DNA from: Cyathus striatus
Taxonomy: Eukaryota > Basidiomycota > Agaricomycetes > Agaricales > Nidulariaceae
Length of the DNA: 64,000 nucleotides
Direction of reading: 5' to 3'
Assembly: GCA_025738555.1 (NCBI GenBank)
Contig: JAOVFP010000009.1
Coordinates: 1,364,001 to 1,428,000, forward strand
The position numbers and the translations under genes are program-made. The stretch's first letter is position 1, and every line of letters begins with the position of its first letter. Of the stretch, positions 1-10,073 are shown piece after piece. Under the pieces are notes generated by a model that was not told the origin of the DNA, searched no databases, and worked only from the letters and a program-made list of their open reading frames with translations.

Positions 1-89
1 TCACCAAAGCGAGGGTCGTGCTCTAGTGCTGTATATTCTGGATTGTAGACGGAAGGATCATTCGCAAGCTCACGACGACTAAAAAGTCA
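1..89 (-). other. Possible exon fragment cut by the window edge
   Basis: Read on the minus strand, a T-rich stretch ending in TTTTTAG (about 85-91) is followed by an open frame running off the window edge. The peptide contains NDPSVYNPE and ends near HDPRFG, which faintly resembles the region before the haem loop of fungal cytochrome P450s. The usual FxPERF motif is absent, so the family is not assigned. No upstream exon could be found. Confidence 0.25.
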
Positions 90-760
90 AGTAAAAAGCT
101 ATATAACTAGACTGGACAACTGAATATGCTTACAGTCTCTCAGTGGCCATACTAAAAGTTGGTATAATAACTGTGCAGTGGTAGTAAGACGTTCAGTGGA
201 TGATGGAAGTGAAAGTCGAAGTTCTAGAGTACTAATTGGGACAATGTTTAAAGTTGAACTTAGGCACCTTGGAAGTGCTAACAATAGATATGATGCCAAG
301 TTTCAACAGGTTTCAACGGAACTTACCGAAACCGGCGTCTCCTGTGACTAAGTTGTTCATTTCTTATGTTGCGGATGTGCACAAATGTTAGTTTGTTGTA
401 ACGATAAGATTCATAAGAATGAAAAAGTCTATAAGCCTTACCCCTGCTCATGAAATTTTGAAACACACACACGGGTTGCAATGTTGTCGAGTTGCCCCAA
501 AGTTGCCTCTTACAATAATCCTAGTCACTCTGCAAGTCCTATACTACGACAGGTCGTGAGCTCTCAGCTCCCGGCATCGTCACTATGACTCAGGCTCAAG
601 CTCAAGAGTCGATCTTAGTAATATTCGTTTCTCCCCACTGCACAGTGCACCAAAGCTCTTATATCTGTCATGCCTACATCCTGTCACTGTTACGGAAGAT
701 GCAGTCGAGGTTACTCGAACAAATCACTCGCGTGCTGGCACCTGTTGGGCTCCCAGTGGA
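90..760. other. No gene recognised
   Basis: Only short open frames occur here, with no recognisable domain and no consistent splice model. I see no repeat structure. Confidence 0.4.
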
Positions 761-900
761 TCCTGGTGGACGCGTCCATCTTCCTTGTCAAAGGTAAATC
801 ACGAAGCATGATCGACCAGAGTCCAACTAAGAAACTGGAAGAGCTGGGGGATCAACATCAGGGTGGGCTAATGTACAGAATTCTGACTATTAATACTTAA
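761..900 (+). pseudogene. Decayed copy of an orphan C-terminal exon
   Basis: This stretch aligns with the minus-strand exon at 31226-31390 near the second GST gene. In the other copy the frame reads through GKRLPEEL and ends in NDQNFEY. Here one codon is missing near KKLEEL and a 1-nt deletion follows, so the frame is broken. It lies in the arm of the inverted duplication, upstream of the GST gene and in the same orientation. The protein family is not recognised. Confidence 0.45.
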
Positions 901-1254
901 TGGTATAGGCGTCCCTTTAATTGCACTGGCTTTTTTAGTGGTCATTAATGCCGCCCAGTTAGTAGGAATCTGTGTTAGCATCACTGTTTAACTTAAGATT
1001 TCTCGTGTATTCCCCGGTCTAGTGCGGGATGATGTATTGTAAACTTGACTATGTTCATACATTCGTAATCCTCGAGTATTGTGCAGTTCTGTAAGCTGAA
1101 GAGCGTTATATGGTTCAGACCAGAACAAGTCGGCATAGATCCATCATCCACGTATGCCGGTGCGTCGGGAATTACGAAGTAGCACTCACTTATTCAGATT
1201 CGGCTCTGTAATAACTGCGAGTTTTAATATGCAGTGATGGCGATAGCAAGTAAG

Positions 1255-1260
1255 TATAAA
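1255..1260 (+). promoter_or_regulatory. TATA box of GST copy 1
   Basis: TATAAA lies 50 nt before the ATG at 1310. The paralogous gene has TATATAAA at the same distance (30871-30878), which supports both the box and the choice of start codon. Confidence 0.55.
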
Positions 1261-1309
1261 AAGCTTTCCACTGTTGGCCACAATGGGAGCAAAAGCCAAG
1301 TGCAGCACA

Positions 1310-2108
1310 ATGATTACCTTCTACGACATTCACACTACATCGCCTAATACCGCCTGGTCCCCTATAACCTGGAAAGTCCGGTACGTATACTTGCGTTCCC
1401 TCCTTATCTATACTTGTATTGATTCAAACCTCAAGTTTCATCCTCAACTACAAAAACCTACCCTACAAAACCGTATATGTCGAATTCCCAGACATAGAAG
1501 AAACATCTAAGAAACTGGGAATACAACCGACATCAACAAAGAAGGATGGATCACCGTACTACACTCTGCCAGCGATATACGATTCGAGCAACGATAAAGC
1601 ACTCGCTGACTCGCTTCGGATAGCGCAGTACCTCGATGCTACGTACCCCGACACGGCAGCAGTAGTGACGAAAGGCACGGAAGTGCTCAGTCTGGCATAT
1701 GTCGACATGTTCTATGGAAAGTTCGCCCCGCTCTATATGTGCCTCCTTAAACCTGTCGAGAAAATCGTAACACCTCGAAGCGCAGAGTACCTCTCACGAA
1801 GGTCATTCTTCGGGAAGACATGGGCCGAGTTGATGATGCTGACGAAGGAAGACGAAGAGGAAGGATTGAAGAAGGTAAAAGAGGCATTAGCAGGCATTGA
1901 TGGATGGTTTAAGAGCGCTGGTCAGGAAGGGAGCTTTATAATGGGGGAGAAACCTATGTTTGTAGATTTTGCGGTCGCGAGTATGTTCATGTTCATTCGG
2001 ACTGTAGCCGGTGTAGAGAGCGACGTGTGGAAGGAGATCATCACCTGGCAGGGCAGGCGGTGGGAGAGGCTTCTTGAGGATTTGAGGGAAGGGGAGGTTG
2101 TTGTTTAG
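1310..2108 (+). CDS. Glutathione S-transferase, fungal (GSTFuA-like), copy 1
   Basis: Two exons, 1310-1380 and 1436-2108, with a 55-nt intron (GTACGT..AAG), give 247 residues ending at TAG. The start MITFYDIH leads into a thioredoxin-fold N-terminal domain (WSPITWKVR, then a strand with DGSPYYTLPAIYD and the LADSLRIAQYLDATYPD segment). The rest is an all-helical C-terminal domain. This layout fits basidiomycete cytosolic GSTs of the Ure2p/FuA type, which bind glutathione and often ligands from wood extractives. Substrate specificity cannot be read from sequence. The gene is intact and is paralogous to the minus-strand copy at 30019-30822, which has the same length and the same intron position. 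A shorter start is unlikely because both copies share exon 1 and the TATA spacing. Confidence 0.85.
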
Positions 2109-2125
2109 ACTATGTAGATAATGGC

Positions 2126-2932
2126 ACAGTTAATATTCAAACTTAGGGTGTACGAAATACAGCAAAGATTCGGGTCGGAGCCCGAAGCGAATCTATCTTG
2201 GGAATGTTAGGTGTAAGCAGCAGAGGCTGCACCATGGCGTTGGTCCTCGGACGCAAATATCGGACTACCAGTTGCATAGAGTAAGGCTATTGCTCCTCTT
2301 GTTAAACTTGAACACCAACGTGAAATAACTGTCAGCACGCTCTTCACTCCGATTTTCAACACAGAAAGTGCTCACCCATTTGTAACAACCACCGTCCGAC
2401 ACTTGCATCCACCATATTCCCACCAAACATCCAGCCGCTATCTGCTCATTACAACCCCTCGTGAACACCTACACAGCTCATTCATGCATTCCAGGTAAGC
2501 CCTCCTCGAAGTGTTATAGGTACTAGTCTCTCAGCTAGTAGCATCTGATCGTTCAGGTCCCAGGAGGAAGGAATCACGGATTGAACGGTCGTCGAAGCCC
2601 AGTGGGGCAGTCTCAGCTAGCAGCCCACCTCCCAGGAGTAGAGCCTCCGACTAGGTGTCAGGAATCGTTCCCGTGCGTGGTCATCTGCATGCTAAAGGAG
2701 CCTCCAAGCAAGGAGCGATTGTACAACATTCATTCGATAGCAGGAGGCCCAGCTATCCTTCTATTCGAAGCTCGTGAGTACGACTGGCATGGGTGCTCTT
2801 GAGTATCGGTAGTCATAGGCCGTTAAGAGCCACGGTCAAACCAAATGTCCAGAGAGGATTGATAAGGTGTCGACCTTCCCCAATAGACAGCCCATCAACG
2901 CACCCCCTAGTAGCTCACTATGAGGCGGTTCA
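2126..2932. other. No gene recognised
   Basis: Intergenic sequence with short ORFs only. Nothing recognisable as a gene, transposon or array was seen. Confidence 0.4.
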
Positions 2933-3430
2933 TATTAGTGGAGTTCAATCTTGGCGATACACGATACAGCTACAGCTGTTTTGTGACGCGCGCTAAAAAA
3001 CTTCGGCAGGATACTAGGGGAATTCAAATATGGCGATACGCGATACGCTACAGTGATTTCTGTATCGTTGCCAAGAAGAACGAGCGGCGATCAGTTCGGA
3101 GTTCATAATGTTTGGATCGTACTTACAAGAACCACTTCCTTTCACCTTACGAAAATATATAATTTATTAGATAGAATGTTTGAATATATTAATATCTACC
3201 CAGCCTCCAAATTTTTAACGAAATTTCAAAGTGGAAAAGAGTAAAATATAGGGAATGTTTACGTTAGAATTCTCCGTTTGAATCTCTGATCACGTTTTCG
3301 GCAAGATTGTAGCGACTGCTCCGTAGTAACGCTACAAAACAGCCATATTTGAATTCCCCTACTGTAGTATTGCTGTAGCGACTGATCTGTAGCGACGCGA
3401 CAAAACGACCAAGATTGAACTTCCCTATTG
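2933..3430. repeat. Fold-back repeat element
   Basis: Two arms of about 130 bp (about 2933-3062 and 3300-3430) are imperfect reverse complements. Each arm holds two diverged tandem units that begin with a GGGGAATTCAAATATGG or GAGTTCAATCTTGG type sequence, followed by CGATAC/GTAGCGAC-rich stretches. The spacer (about 3085-3295) is AT-rich and non-coding. This looks like a small fold-back or MITE-like element. No clear target-site duplication was found. Confidence 0.5.
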
Positions 3431-5104
3431 TAGCCTGTAGCACCTCCAATGTGGTTTCAGGAAACGTACGTATGACGTGTAATAGGCACCCGCATCCGGG
3501 AGAAGTCTTCGAGGTGGTGGTACGAGCTAGCGAATATGCTACATCCTCTGGCCGCAAGAGACGTGGTGCCAGGCCATCCTCCGACCCTACCACTGGATAC
3601 TATCGGGTACGGCTGGTGTTCATAGATGCAGAGCACGCTTTTGGCGAGCGAAGTGTGTGCATTCTCAGTATCGAATGTATACCATACATTGGCTAAGGGT
3701 GCTCTCGCGGTGACAGGGCATGGGGGTTGGTGTAAAGGTCGAATATAGCTGAAAACAAGACCGCTGGACTTTCATGAATAGGACGTCGTGATAGAAATGT
3801 ACAGAACTTACAACCAGGCTTGCTCCCTTATCTACAGCTTCTGCACCTGCTTCGCTAGATTTACCCCATCGTCTCGTATCTGCAGACACAAGAATCACTA
3901 TATCATAAGAGGTTGTATGTGTTGTGAACTACTGCATGCCCCTGATACGGTGGGTATCGTACTAAAAGGGATATGGCAGGTTCTTTGTAGAAAACGGCCA
4001 TGACGAACTGCATCCACTAAGAACGAAACTTTCTCTTGTATGGCCCTTGTCGACGTCAAGGGTATACTAAGCTACATGTGGATCAGAAAGCGCAGGAAGA
4101 GATATGAGAAGTGTGGAGGAAGATACTAGCTTGGGGGTATCTTCTTGACAAAGAATATGTGAGTGGAACGACGTCCGTCGTTCCTCCAGTTCTAGTGAGG
4201 TATGATGCGAATTGAAATGGGGGGTAACGAAAACCTGGATTCAATGAGTGTATGTACGACAGTTTAAGTAGCTAATGAATGCAGTATGTATGAATAAGCG
4301 ACAGAAAGAATGAAATGAGGTACGGTAATGAAAAACACGAGATTCGCATCGCAGGCAAACTGCATGCTCTACAGAAGGAGGGCTTACTTAGACTTAATAT
4401 TAAAGTGTAGCTTCAGAGAAGGAGCAAAGATCGAGACCAAGTTGAGAGTCGAGATTTGTTGGGAACAAAGTTCAAGGGAAGCTCGTTGCTTGAGCCTTGA
4501 GATTAACTCTGAGCGCCGCTTCAATTTTGAAGCTCAGCCAATCTCAGCGGCCGCCCCGCGGGCCTGCTTGAACATTCAACATTCCTCAAACTTAAGTCTT
4601 ACCCTCAACTCCCTGTTGAAAGGTACTTAACCGAAACTAATGAAAAGGTCGAATTTATTTTTATTTCACACAACGAAACTTACTAGATAAAATGATTTCA
4701 GGAGCATCATTTTGAGCTTATAAAACTGGGTATGTCTGTTCGAGTTGTTTCATTGTTGAGCCGCTGGAAGTGAACGACTAAGTATCTACTAAATGTTCTG
4801 GAGTGCCTCGTCGAAGATCCACCGGTGTGAGTACCCTCAAGGATGTACATACCTCCACTGAACCTGAAAGATCGATTTATGCTAGTACTACACATATCAG
4901 TTGCATATCGGACGAGATACCAGATTTGGATGTGGCGACAAACAGTGACACGGCACGACATTTATCACGAGAAGGAGTGTTGGGATACCATTCCTATTTC
5001 TGCAGGGATAATTGTGATGCTTACTACCACTACAAGGTTAAATATTTAGTGAATCAATAATAATTAGCAAAATATGCAGCTGGATTAAATTGTATTTAAT
5101 ACTA
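3431..5104. other. No gene recognised; one GC-richer open stretch
   Basis: The open frame at 3415-3696 (93 codons) has a GC-rich middle but no recognisable domain or splice context. Around 4290-4400 there is weak similarity to 49350-49440 (AGGCAAACTGCATGCTCTAC against AGGCAAATTGCCTGCTCTAC). The remainder is AT-rich non-coding sequence. Confidence 0.35.
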
Positions 5105-5224
5105 GAATGCACGTCGCACTTAGTCCAGAAGCTGTCCCACCTATCGACGATCTCACGCTAATGTCACATGACTGGCGTGGAGGTATCTCGTCAATAGATG
5201 GTCCGGTAAAATTTGGGAAATTTG
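5105..5224 (+). pseudogene. Helicase-like gene, N-terminal fragment
   Basis: The open stretch reads LSPEAVPPIDDL.. SHDWRGGISSIDG.. PVKFGKFD. It matches, in opposite orientation, the start of the helicase-like pseudogene at 16297-16874 over about 110 bp. The differences are almost all CpG against TpG or CpA. The fragment ends abruptly at 5224, where 28S rDNA sequence begins. Alone it has no helicase motif, so the assignment rests on the other copy. Confidence 0.6.
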
Positions 5225-5225
5225 A

Positions 5226-5680
5226 TTGCTGGAAAAAGGCTTAGGGAATGTGGCACCTTCGGGTGTGTTATAGCCCTAGGTTGTATACAGTGGTTGGGAT
5301 TGAGGAACGCAGCACACCGTAAGGTTGGGTCTCTGATCACACTCGTGCTTTGGATGTTGGCATAATGGCTTTCATCGACCCGTCTTGAAACACGGACCAA
5401 GGAGTCTAACATGCCTGCGAGTGCTTGAGTGGAAAACTCGAGCGCACAATGAAAGTAATAGTTGAGATCTCTGTCATGGAGAGCATCGACGCCCGGACCT
5501 GATGTTTACTGACGGTTCTGCGGTAGAGCATGTATGTTGGGACCCGAAAGATGGTGAACTATGCCTGAATAGGGTGAAGCCAGAGGAAACTCTGGTGGAG
5601 GCTCGTAGCGATTCTGACGTGCAAATTGATCGTCAAATTTGGGTATAGGGGCGAAAGACTAATCAAACCATCTAGTAGCT
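5226..5680 (+). rRNA. Fragment of 28S (LSU) rDNA, pseudogene
   Basis: About 455 bp follow the large-subunit rRNA gene from the end of the D2 region onward. Landmarks are GGAATGTGGCACCTTCGGGT, GTTGGCATAATGGCTTTC, GAAACACGGACCAAGGAGTC, the CCCGAAAGATGGTGAACTAT block and GTATAGGGGCGAAAGACTAA. It stops within CATCTAGTAGCT, where normal LSU continues into GGTTCC. Several sites differ from expected LSU, for example AATCAAACC for AATCGAACC. It lacks the rest of the rDNA unit and is fused upstream to the helicase-like fragment, so it is a dispersed, non-functional piece and not part of the rDNA array. Confidence 0.92.
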
Positions 5681-5917
5681 TGAAACTGACGTCCCTTACG
5701 CACCTGTGACACGTCCACTCCCCTCGCTCTCTCACTCAATAGACCTATTCCTCCCCTTGCCCCCTCTGTTCTCTGCGCAACCCTACATCATACAAAAATT
5801 GAAGTACATAAAGTAATGTCAAATCCCTCCAAGAATGCCAGAAAGCAGTGCCAGGGCAAGTGCAACAACGGGCTAGCACAGGATTTACAGCATGATGGGA
5901 GGGGAGAGGGATATTTG

Positions 5918-6280
5918 TGTAGCAAGAGCCTGTGACCGTTGAGAGTAATGGTTAGGTGTCTTGTCACATGGTAGAGGAAATAACTGGTTTAACAAATAAT
6001 AATTCACTGATGATGCAGTTATACTCTAAGGTCTTTTATACTACTCTGGAGGTCAAAGACTGGAAGAAACATAGTAAGTACCCCTTGAGACAACAGTATC
6101 TAGAGTCCTTTGTGGGAAGGCAAATGAATGTAAGTAGCGTAAGGCTAAGGAATGGTAAAAGGTTATGAGCTCGCGAAAGAAAGTGAAACAGGGACTAAGA
6201 CAGTAATGAACAGAATGGTAATGAGCTGGGACTAAGAGAGAGAGAGATAACGAGTGCGTTCTTAGGTCATGGGCGTTACA
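5918..6280 (-). repeat. 3' LTR of the gypsy element
   Basis: 363 bp, TGTAAC..CTACA on the element's strand. It differs from the partner LTR at about 28 positions by hand count, of which about 26 are transitions, mostly CpG against TpG or CpA. Confidence 0.95.
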
Positions 6281-6309
6281 TGCGCCCTCCAGGTATTCGA
6301 GAGAATGCC

Positions 6310-7536
6310 TCAATTGTCTTTGGTGTTGGTGCCATTGGCCATGGAGAAGTTGGTGAGGTACTGATCATCCAGATTATAGGAAGTGGAAGATCCCCAAGAG
6401 GCGTTTGAAGTAGTGGGAAGAGGGGTGGAGGAAGTAGAGCCCCAAGATGTGCTGGTGGGCTTGTTTGGTTTGTTCCTCCTCTTGTTCAACTTGGGAGACG
6501 ACACGTGATTAGCTTGTTTAGCAGCTTCTTGTGCAGCTTGATTGGCTTTACGACGTTGGTAAGATTGACAGTTGTGTTCGAGGTGGTCAGCGGCGTCGAG
6601 AGCGAGGTGGAAAATGCGAGCTTGTTGCTGTGGGTCAGAGAGCAAGGAAGAAATTTCATTGTTGGTGGCAGTAACAGTGGTGTTGGCAATGACGGGAACC
6701 ATAGCAGCTACAGGAGCTACATGTGGGGTGATGACCGGGGTGCTGGGAGCTGGCACATTATTGGGAATGCATGGAATAGTGTCCGGGATAAAGAAGAACA
6801 AGTTGCTGATACATTCTTCTGTAACAGTAAATGTGTCGGTTGATGCTTCATAGGTGGAGAGACGAGCTGGTCCAACAGTGGCCTTGTTGAATAGAGTTAC
6901 GAACTTGTTGTATCTGAGTGGTCCAGTCGCGGGATTTGCGCCATGAGTACGAAGGTGTTTATCGTGTGCCAAATACTCCAACAATTGGTGGTTACTGCAT
7001 TGTAGTTTGATCTGGGAGTTGGTAGCATTGCTGATTTCGATGTGCAAAGCGGTGATACGAGTAATCGAGGGGTGGTCAATGTCAGTATGAAAGTGGTGAG
7101 CCATGATTTGAGGATGAATTTGAAATATAAAGGTGAACGAATGGAAGATGGTGGTATGAACGAAAGAGATAAAGTGAGTGAAGATTTTAGAGAGCGAGAT
7201 GGGGGATGAAGGTATAGGTTTGAGCTCATCTTTATAGGTGAGCGGTACAATAGCCCCAATGAAGGCCTCCTCTTCGTCAACGTAAACTTGTTCATCATTG
7301 TGAGGAGGGTTGCTGGTTCCTTTTGGCAAATGAGTGATGTCCTTAGCACCTATGAGTTCAAGGTAAGTAGACAATGCATCAAGATGTGAGATCTGGTAGT
7401 AGGGTAACCAGGTAATATCTCCAGTTTTCCACTTAATTTCGAACATAGCGTCCTCTTTCAAACTGACATGGCTGAGAATAGAGTCTACGGACCATTCTCC
7501 TTCAGAATCTTCGAAGTTACTGAGCTGGTTGTCCAT
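6310..7536 (-). CDS. Gypsy polyprotein C-terminus: chromodomain and long tail
   Basis: This open stretch follows the integrase in the same frame after an in-frame TGA (canonical context LFPGR then MDNQ). Residues about 13-75 form a chromodomain-like fold: EWSVDSILSH.., FEIKWKTGDITWLPYYQI. Such domains guide Ty3/gypsy integration to marked chromatin. The remaining 330 or so residues are a tail with no recognised domain, ending in a Ser/Thr/Asn-rich stretch (GSTSSTPLPTTSNASWGSS). Stop at 6310-6312, 30 bp before the 3' LTR. The tail is unusually long for a chromovirus polyprotein. Confidence 0.75.
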   Translation of the reverse strand: MDNQLSNFEDSEGEWSVDSILSHVSLKEDAMFEIKWKTGDITWLPYYQISHLDALSTYLELIGAKDITHLPKGTSNPPHNDEQVYVDEEEAFIGAIVPLTYKDELKPIPSSPISLSKIFTHFISFVHTTIFHSFTFIFQIHPQIMAHHFHTDIDHPSITRITALHIEISNATNSQIKLQCSNHQLLEYLAHDKHLRTHGANPATGPLRYNKFVTLFNKATVGPARLSTYEASTDTFTVTEECISNLFFFIPDTIPCIPNNVPAPSTPVITPHVAPVAAMVPVIANTTVTATNNEISSLLSDPQQQARIFHLALDAADHLEHNCQSYQRRKANQAAQEAAKQANHVSSPKLNKRRNKPNKPTSTSWGSTSSTPLPTTSNASWGSSTSYNLDDQYLTNFSMANGTNTKDN

Positions 7537-7611
7537 TCATCCCGGGAATAAATGGTCATCATTCGGAATGTGAATGCGAAGGAGGGATGAGTGGAATACA
7601 TCATGTACTCC

Positions 7612-8774
7612 TCATTGCTTGAGATGAGCTGGCAGCTCGATGCGGAATGAATGGTTTTTGAAATCCTTCAGAATCTGATACAGCCCAATGAATTTGGGGA
7701 TAAGTTTTCGAGCAAGTCCTTTTGGGAAACAAATGTTAGTCGACGAGACATAAATGAGATCACCTTCGGTAAAAGGTTCAGGTTGTCGACGACGGTTTGC
7801 ATCTTGTGTTTGCTTGACATGCGCGGCTATGACACTATCATGAGCGGCCATAAGTACAAGCTTACGCTGGAGTGCAAAGTTGCGAACTGAGGGGTATTCG
7901 TTGGTGGGAGCAGAATCCCATATCATAGACCTAGGCATTCGGCCTGTGTTAAGGAAGAAGGGTGAATACCCTGTACTTTCTGATCGTGCAGAGTTAATCG
8001 CAAATTCAACAGCTGGGAGTCGGGATACCCAATCTGTTTGTTTCTCATTACACATTGCCTAAGCATCTGTGTTACGGTATGGTTGGCATGTTCGGTTGAG
8101 CCATCCATTTGAGGGTGATAGGCACTCGACATCTGGAGTTTAGTACCTAATAAAGAATGTAAGTGTCCCCAGAATATACTAGTGAACAATACATCTCTAT
8201 CGCTGACGATGTTCTTGGGAATTCCATGGTGCTTGTACACTGTCTCAAACATTAGTTCAGCAACCTGTTTTGCAGTGTAATTGGTCTGGCTTGGTACCAA
8301 ATGTACCATACCTGTCATTAAGCAAATGATAATGGTGATAGAATCAAAAGTACCATCTCGGTTACTGGAATGCTTTAGCGGTCCAATGAAGTCTATTCCA
8401 ACTGATTCCCATGGGCGTGCAGGAACAGGTAGTGGATTCAATAAACCATAAGGTTTTTGATTGTTAGGCTTGCTCCTTTTGCAAGTCATGCAAGTTTCAC
8501 AGAATGCATGTGTGTCAGAGACCATATCTCGCCACCAAACGTGATCTTTCAAATAGTTGATAGTTTTGGAGGGTCCAAGGTGAGTGAGAAGAGAGTGAAC
8601 CTCAGAAATAACGATTTCTCGAGCATTTCTGCCTTGGATGATAGCATGGGGGATGCATAGAATCTTTCTGTCATTAGGCCCCTTCATAAAGATGAGTCCA
8701 TCTTTAGTAACAGTGAGGTTCTTGTGGCCTTTAGGGTTGTCTAAGATGGCTTTGAAGGTAGAGTCTGACTTGTA
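7612..8774 (-). pseudogene. Gypsy integrase region, frameshifted
   Basis: The zinc-binding HHCC module is visible (SLLTHLG.. HAFCETCMTCKRSK), followed by the DDE core: D in GIDFIGP, D in VSDRDVLF and E in GSTEHANH. Near 8045 a 1-nt deletion shifts the frame after MRNKQ; the continuation TDWVSRLPAVEFAINSA reads in the next frame. The C-terminal part contains GDLIYVSSTN and RKLIPKFIGLYQI, the usual post-core domain. An in-frame TAA (8775-8777, from CAA) lies before it and a TGA (7612-7614) follows LPAHLKQ, where the family has an arginine. Confidence 0.85.
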
Positions 8775-9374
8775 TTAGTTTCTAATGCCATCGATGAGGT
8801 TGATATTGGGAAGATCAGCAAGAGCATCCATTAATGAAGCATGTTCAAAGGTGTACAGGTCATGCACATGATCATCTGTTTCCATTGATTGTTGTGGACT
8901 GTTGTTCTCAAGCAGAGTCTCATTCGATGTGGATTGGTCTGGTGTACTCCTGCCCTCCCTTTGTTCTTGTGGTCCTTTGAGAACAAAGCGGTTTGCCATC
9001 CATTTTGTGAATTCTTTTGCAGTTTCTGGCTGGCCAGTCTCAGCACCAGGTATGTGTTTTCGTTGGCGCTTTACAGGTGCAACAGGAGCTGATGCAGGCT
9101 TGGGCTTGTGTACAGGTTGATGTACTACTGGGGCTGGTTCCTGTCGCACTTCAGTGCGATTTTTTGATGCCAATCGAGATGACCGACGGGAAGGTATGTT
9201 GTCAGCTGAAGTATCTAACTTCAAAGGTTGATGTTGTATTGCAGCTACAGCTTGGATACCTGAGAGGATTGGCTCCGAGGTCAAGATCAGACCAGGGGAA
9301 TCCTCGTTTACTACATCAAAATAGGTGTACTCGCTAGGAGCGCGGACAGTACCTGGGTCATCATTGGAGTACAA
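8775..9374 (-). CDS. Gypsy polyprotein linker between RNase H and integrase
   Basis: Low-complexity, charged sequence (PKPASAPVAPVKRQRKHI and similar) in the same frame as RNase H and integrase. It begins LYSNDDPGTVRA right after the canonical ADSLSR end of RNase H, where the arginine codon is now TGA. There is no catalytic domain. It is a tether found in many fungal gypsy polyproteins. Confidence 0.6.
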   Translation of the reverse strand: MYSNDDPGTVRAPSEYTYFDVVNEDSPGLILTSEPILSGIQAVAAIQHQPLKLDTSADNIPSRRSSRLASKNRTEVRQEPAPVVHQPVHKPKPASAPVAPVKRQRKHIPGAETGQPETAKEFTKWMANRFVLKGPQEQREGRSTPDQSTSNETLLENNSPQQSMETDDHVHDLYTFEHASLMDALADLPNINLIDGIRN

Positions 9375-10073
9375 TCAGGATAGGGAGTCTGCAACGACGT
9401 TTTCGGCACCAGGTACGTACAAAACAGTGAAATCGAATTCACTGATTTTCTCAAGCCAGCATGCTTGTCGCCCTGATAGATTCTTTTGGTTTAACAAGTG
9501 AACCAAACCTTTGTGATCCGTTACCCACTGGAAGGTAGTGCCTTGGAGGATATCTCGGTGTCGTAACATCGTTTCAACACTGGCAAGCATCTCCACCTCG
9601 TGGGTGGGGTAATTCTGCTGTGCAGAATTGAGTTTTGTGGAGAAAAAAGCCGCAATTGTTGCCATCTTCCAGTCAAGTCCTTGACTGACCAAACTAGCTA
9701 TCCCTGTAAGGCACCCATCTGTGACTACCCATATTGGAAGAGCATTAGGTGAGTAGTCCAATGGTTTTCAGCTATGATCACGAAAATTTTGTGTTAACCA
9801 TTTCACATCATCGAAGGCTTGTTGTTCAGTGTATGTCCACCAAAATGGAACAGTATCCCCAATGATAGTGCTTAGGACTCCCATTGGAATCCGAACGAGT
9901 GGGAGGTCATCGGCCAGATATCCTACCGAGCCAAGGAATCCGTGAAGTAAGTCATGGTTGGTGGGTGTTTTCCAATTGACGACACAGTCAACCTTGTCAG
10001 GGTCCATTCGGATGCCATTGCGGTTGACAATTCATCCCAACAACTTCAATTCCTTGGGGAGAAAGTTCAGCTA
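9375..10073 (-). pseudogene. Gypsy RT thumb and RNase H region
   Basis: The start continues RT with IRMDPDKVDCVVNWKTP and GFLGSVGYLADDLP. The RNase H domain follows, with VVTDGCLTGIASLVSQG, the glutamate in THEVEMLASVE and the aspartate in WVTDHKGLVHLL. It ends YVPGAENVVADSLS, then TGA. In-frame stops precede it (TGA and TAG just after LYLSK, TGA after KELKLLG) and one separates RDHS from KPLDY. All lie in one frame with the flanking domains. Confidence 0.85.

Larger units (their letters stand above)
770..2125 (+). repeat. Left arm of an inverted duplication (GST locus)
   Basis: About 1.35 kb resembling the reverse complement of about 30000-31380. It covers the orphan C-terminal exon, an intergenic stretch with conserved blocks (for example GGTGGG..TAATG and ACATTCGTAATC), the TATA box and the complete GST gene. 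Identity is high in the coding part and patchy in the spacer. The two arms face away from each other across about 28 kb. Confidence 0.75.

Noticed and set aside
1..89. Cytochrome P450 exon
   Set aside because: Only a vague similarity (NDPSVYNPE); the FxPERF and haem motifs are not in the window, so it is listed only as an exon-like fragment.
6505..6853. Plus-strand ORFs opposite the chromodomain tail
   Set aside because: Shadow frames of the low-complexity minus-strand coding region.
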